From Amylostereum areolatum (Eukaryota; Basidiomycota; Agaricomycetes; Russulales; Stereaceae): a stretch of 64,000 bases of DNA. Under the pieces are notes generated by a model. That model had not been told where the DNA came from and searched no databases. It worked only from the letters and a program-made list of their open reading frames with translations. The stretch is from positions 160,319-224,318 of the forward strand of contig SAXG01000074.1 of assembly GCA_012932865.1 (NCBI GenBank), in the 5' to 3' direction. Each line of letters opens with the position of its first letter. The first letter of the stretch is position 1. The translations under genes were made by a program, and so were the position numbers. This document shows positions 60,101 through 64,000 of the stretch, piece by piece.

Positions 60101-63100
60101 GGTAATCGCTCCATGAGTCGCCAGCAGGTGCTGTCATGACGGGAACAGTCGTGCTGCTGCTAGACATAAATTCAGCGGCAGATTTGACCCAATCCACAAG
60201 TTTCTGCTGATTGTTCGGCCGGTTGTAGAAGTACAGGAGGGAATGGCGGGTCTCGACGTCGAACATGGCACCGAGCTCGATGAGGGTGTAGACCACATCG
60301 TCGACATTGGCGATGGCGACCTCGACTGGAAGGTAGAGGCGCTGGAGATAGGTCGCGTTCGTAGTATCGTTGCTTCGGTCTAAATGCAAACGGGTTGGTC
60401 AACGCGTTGCCAATGTGCGACCGAAGCAAAACCAACCTCGAATCGTCGGCCCGCGAAACGTCTTCAGCGGTGTATTCCACCTTGGCACCGTACGCGAGGA
60501 GGAGCGAGCATCGCGTAGTCCTTTCTTGGACACCGCCGTAACCAGTGGGTACAGGAGTGTCTGGTAATAGTTCGTCCACGCTGGGACGTCCAACGACGTC
60601 TTCGCATTGGGGTCGTGGTTGAGCAACGCCGCCACGAGGCTGGGCTTGCCCGCGGACACGACACGGTGGAAGATGGTGAACTGGTTGTCGTCTGCCATAG
60701 ACGAGCTAGCGCCCGCCGCGACAGCTTGGCCGCGATCTCCGCCCCGCGCGCCTCGTCCGGGTGAACAGCGTCATCGTGAGCGGATGCAGGGGTTTGCCCT
60801 GCTTCGCCTTGGTCGGCAGCTTCGGGTCTGCGCCGGCGGCCAGGAGGACGTCCACAGCTCGAGAGAGCCCGAGAGGATCGCGTAGCCGAGCGGCGTGAAG
60901 GCAAAGTCCCAGTCGGGCACCGCAATGTCGAGAATATCTGGCTCCTCCTCGTTGTCCTCCAGAACGTCTGCATCCGTCTGCTGGCCCTTCGGAGACGCAG
61001 CCGGGACTTTGGGCTTCACGTAGTCCTTATCGTCCTCGTCCTCGTCCTCGTCCTCGTCTTCATCTTCGTCCTCGTTCGATCTCTCCGACTCCCAATCGTC
61101 TTCGCTGCTGGGGCGTTCGGGCTCGGTGTCCACCGACATGCCTCAGCTTCCGCCTTGGCCTTGGCCGCCTCCGCCGCCTTGACCTTGTTCTCCTCGCTTC
61201 GCGCGAGCATCTTCTTCACCAGCGCCACGTTCCCCATCTGCGCCGCAAGGTGCAACGACGACCGCCCTCCGACCAGCCGCGGCGTCATGCGCGCACCTGC
61301 GTCGATCAGCGCCTCCGCGACCGCCGTCTGGCCACACAGGATCGCGACGTGGAGCGGCGTCCGTCCGACCTGGTCCCGCAGGTTCACGTCCTCGCCGTCC
61401 TGGACCATCTGCACCACGGCCTCTGTGTCGCCGAGCGAGATCGCCGCGAAGAACTTTGCAGTCGCTTGGATGTATGCCTGCTCGCTCCACTCGCCCTCGT
61501 CGATCGGGTTGAAGCTGCCGGAGAGGCTTTGACGGCCGGGGTCCTCTGCGATGAACCTGGGTACGTCAATGCTAGGGACAGCCAGAGCAACTGCGGCAAC
61601 ATACGCCACGCGTCCGCGAACATAGCTCTTGTCTTCTTCGTCCTGCAGTTCATGTTCCTCCTGATTTTCGGCTCGGGGCATTCCTGGAAGCGATATGAGT
61701 GGGAAAGAGATAACGACAACGGAAAGACATACCCCACAGCAGTCGTCGAGACACTCTTGCATCGTCCCAAAGAACGCCGAGTGTCGATGCAGGCTGCGTC
61801 CCTTGTTTTTCGGGTTGAACGGCGCTAGAGACAGGGATCAGCACGCAAACATCCCATCGCTCCGACCGACTCACTGTTCATCCCCAGGTCCGTCTTGTAG
61901 ATCAGCCTCTCGATGCGTTTCGCGTCCCAGCCGGGTCCGTACGGGATCTGCAAAGACACGACGTCGTAGTCGCTCATCTCGAGGTCGGCAAATCCGACCG
62001 TCGCTTTGAGGTCGCCCTTGTACTGCCGCCGCCTACGCGTGTGCTGGAAGACGTCTGTGCGTTGGTAGGCGCCCGCGGAGGTCGCCCCGCTTTGCGAGAT
62101 ACTGCGAGCGCACGTTCGCGTTCGCGAGCCTTTCGAGCACGAGCAACGCGCGAGACCCTGGATGCGCGTAATCGCGCGTTCGAAGATCTATGACGTGTAT
62201 TAGCACACGATATATACAGGTAAGGGGGAACGGACGGTGGGGTCGATGTTGCCGCGCTGGAGGTTCGGGATGTAGATCTCAAAGTCGCGCAGGGAGTATT
62301 GGCCAGGCGGACCTCGTACGAGGGCGACCGGCGCGTCACATCTACGGTGTTGGCCTGACGCATCATGGCCACGATCGCGCGCGGGTTGGCCCACACGCGA
62401 TTGCCATCGTACGCACAGCAGGGGGCGTCGACGTCGAAGCCGGCCAAGATCTCGGCCGGGGAGCTGTACAAGCGCAGGACGATTTGCACGCAGCGGTAGG
62501 GTATTGCGCTGCAGCATGATGTCGTGAGTATAGGGCAGAAGAGAGGGCTGGACAGAACAAAGGAGGCGGGAAAAGAAGGGACTACAGTGATAGACACGTG
62601 TGTTCGTGCGCACGCAGGTGACGTCCCACGGGACCGAGTCGCGGACGCCTCGTATATGGCGTTGATCTTGACTTCAGCCTGCCCAACGAGAAAAAAGATC
62701 AGACCGTGACGCGACCTAAAATCTGCAGACATACCTGCTCCGGGTCATTCCGTGCAAGAAGATCCACGTCGGACGAGGTAGGCGGTATCGTGGTACCATT
62801 TCCGCATCGCGCGCTTGCTCGTCTTGGCCGACTCGGGCAGCGGCGCGAGACACGCCTGCACCGATCCTCCCGCGGCGACGACGCCGGTCCAATCCTCGAG
62901 CTGGGACAACGATCCCTCGGTGAAGATAGCCCAATTCTTCTTGAACGCGTCGAGATCGTCCGCCATCGCAGGTTCGCCCTCCTTGCGTCGGCGTTCGGCG
63001 GGCAGTGGCATGACGTGCTTGGCCTGCAGGTCGACGTTGTCCTTCACGACGCGAGCGCGGGTGGTGCGAACGCTGCTGGGAGCAGCAAAGACGTCGACGA

Positions 63101-63271
63101 GGCCGACATGAATGTCCTTGAGGCGCGTGTTGGCCTTGTCGGTGGCGAAGAGCTTGCGAAGCGCGGCCTCGTCGTCGAGCGAGGTTGTAGGACGTCGTCG
63201 AGAGAGACGGGGCCTTTAGGAAGGGTGGAGAGACGAGATAAAAACGCGGCGGCCTCTGAGTTCTGATACAT
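57183..63271 (-). CDS. Large ankyrin-repeat protein with nucleotidyltransferase-like N-terminus
   Basis: Start ATG at 63271 (MYQNSEAAAFLSRLSTLPKG). N-terminal part: TEGSLSQLEDWTGVVAAGGS and KWYHDTAY, next to SDVDLLARNDPEQ, a DxD-like pair; then VQIVLRLYSSPAEILAGFDV, DAPCCAYDGNRVWANPRAIV and NTVDVTRRSPSYEVRLAKYS. This resembles a nucleotidyltransferase fold, but activity is not shown. Next come ankyrin repeats (QVGRTPLHVAILCGQTAVAE, GGRSSLHLAAQMGNVALVKK), a Glu/Asp run near 61030-61075, further repeats (AFTPLGYAILSGSLE, FTIFHRVVSAGKPSLVAALL), long helical spacers, another acidic run (DDSDDDDSDADSDVDMD), TAAVAGSVNVVEYLAVPRVL, and a coiled-coil-like C-terminus ending NALMQSSVFNTLQNGGVSAF, with the stop at 57185-57183. 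At least four single-base frame breaks are apparent. About 15 exons, roughly 1,600 residues. Confidence 0.75.
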
Positions 63272-64000
63272 GGCGGGGGATGAGAGTGAGGAACCGGGTG
63301 GGGGTAACGCGCCGTTTTAAACAGAAAACGGGCAGGGCCAGGTTCGGTTGCGCACCGGCCGCGACAGTAGATAGGGAGGGCATCGTGTATGTGGTGAGTG
63401 ACTCGCTTGGGAAGTTCAATATGGGACTCGGGAGCGACTTGGTGGAAATCAAGTCGCGTGGCGCGTGCGTCGCCACGCCCCCCGACGCCTTCCTTTTTGG
63501 GACTGCGGGCGCTCAGCTAGGCTCAGCTTTTCTCAAGGTCGTTCCAGTCGTGACTCGACTTTATCTCTATCTATGATCTATCTGTCATTCGATACACCCA
63601 CGAGGGAGCCACAAGGATCATGCCGTACATTACGCCCATGTAGATGTGCGTCTGTGTGACTACTTCATATGTATACCACCGAAGAGAAACGGGCCGCCTC
63701 ATTGCACCGCTGAGCCTTTTTCGACGTTAATCACAGAGTCAATCGATGGCTCAAAGGGTATAATACAAGACTGCAGACGATCGCGAGGACAGCTTTTCTT
63801 GATGATCAAAAGGACGCCTGACGCCTCTGAGTCTGACCGAGCCTTAATCTTGCATGAACTCGGAGGGTAACTGTAGACTTCGTTCACATAGGTCGTCTAC
63901 GACAACAGCATGCCCACAAACAATCTGGTCCGTCGTATTCCACAGTCTAAAGTTGTGGGTGGTACAATTACTCGCGAATGTATAATGATCAAGTAGAGAG
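63272..64000. other. Intergenic region to window end
   Basis: Promoter side of the ankyrin gene, then 0.7 kb with no supported gene or repeat. Confidence 0.5.

Noticed and set aside
1..64000. tRNA, rRNA or CRISPR features
   Set aside because: No complete T-loop/acceptor arrangement, rRNA-like block or regularly spaced repeat array was found; GGTTCGAA-like words lie inside coding exons.

Overview
The window is nuclear DNA of a filamentous basidiomycete, most likely an Agaricomycete. I infer this from the GC-rich coding sequence, the dense short introns (about 48-70 nt, often with GTGCGTC or GTACGT donors and a CTGAC branch box), and gene families typical of mushrooms: a DUF6534 membrane protein, MYND-finger paralogs, berberine-bridge-like oxidases and phenol-hydroxylase-like monooxygenases. 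Nothing in it looks prokaryotic, viral or CRISPR-related. A wood-rot polypore is plausible but cannot be proved from this sequence.

Layout. 0-10 kb: a pectin methylesterase cut by the window edge (minus), a MYND zinc-finger protein (plus), an Rqc1/TCF25 ribosome-quality-control protein (plus) and an MCT-type MFS transporter (minus). 10-20 kb: a COQ2-type polyprenyltransferase (minus), copy A of a 916-bp duplicated segment, a stand-alone EgtB-like non-haem-iron enzyme (minus), a short unknown gene (minus) and a decayed hAT transposase. 20-30 kb: two convergent FAD monooxygenases, a DUF6534 7-TM-like gene built partly from micro-exons, and copy B of the duplicated segment. 30-37 kb: ADE2 with a GATA-site cluster in its promoter, then two tandem MYND paralogs related to the one at 2.6 kb. 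37-48.6 kb: the ribosome-biogenesis giant URB1/Npa1, an alpha/beta hydrolase, and a conserved low-complexity protein. 49-64 kb: a secreted FAD-linked oxidase, an MCH1-like transporter, a small conserved unknown gene and a large ankyrin-repeat protein with a nucleotidyltransferase-like N-terminus.

Most genes are unrelated housekeeping or accessory loci rather than one pathway. Two genes serve ribosomes (RQC1, URB1), and COQ2, ADE2 and the EgtB-like enzyme are metabolic. The pectinesterase and the FAD oxidase are predicted to be secreted; PME acts on plant cell wall.

One caveat runs through the whole window. Many otherwise well-conserved genes contain single-nucleotide frame breaks, mostly in short G/C runs. 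This looks more like consensus error than biology, so several proteins below cannot be read through without allowing for an indel. Exon boundaries were worked out by eye from GT-AG signals and family conservation; no alignment or RNA data were available.
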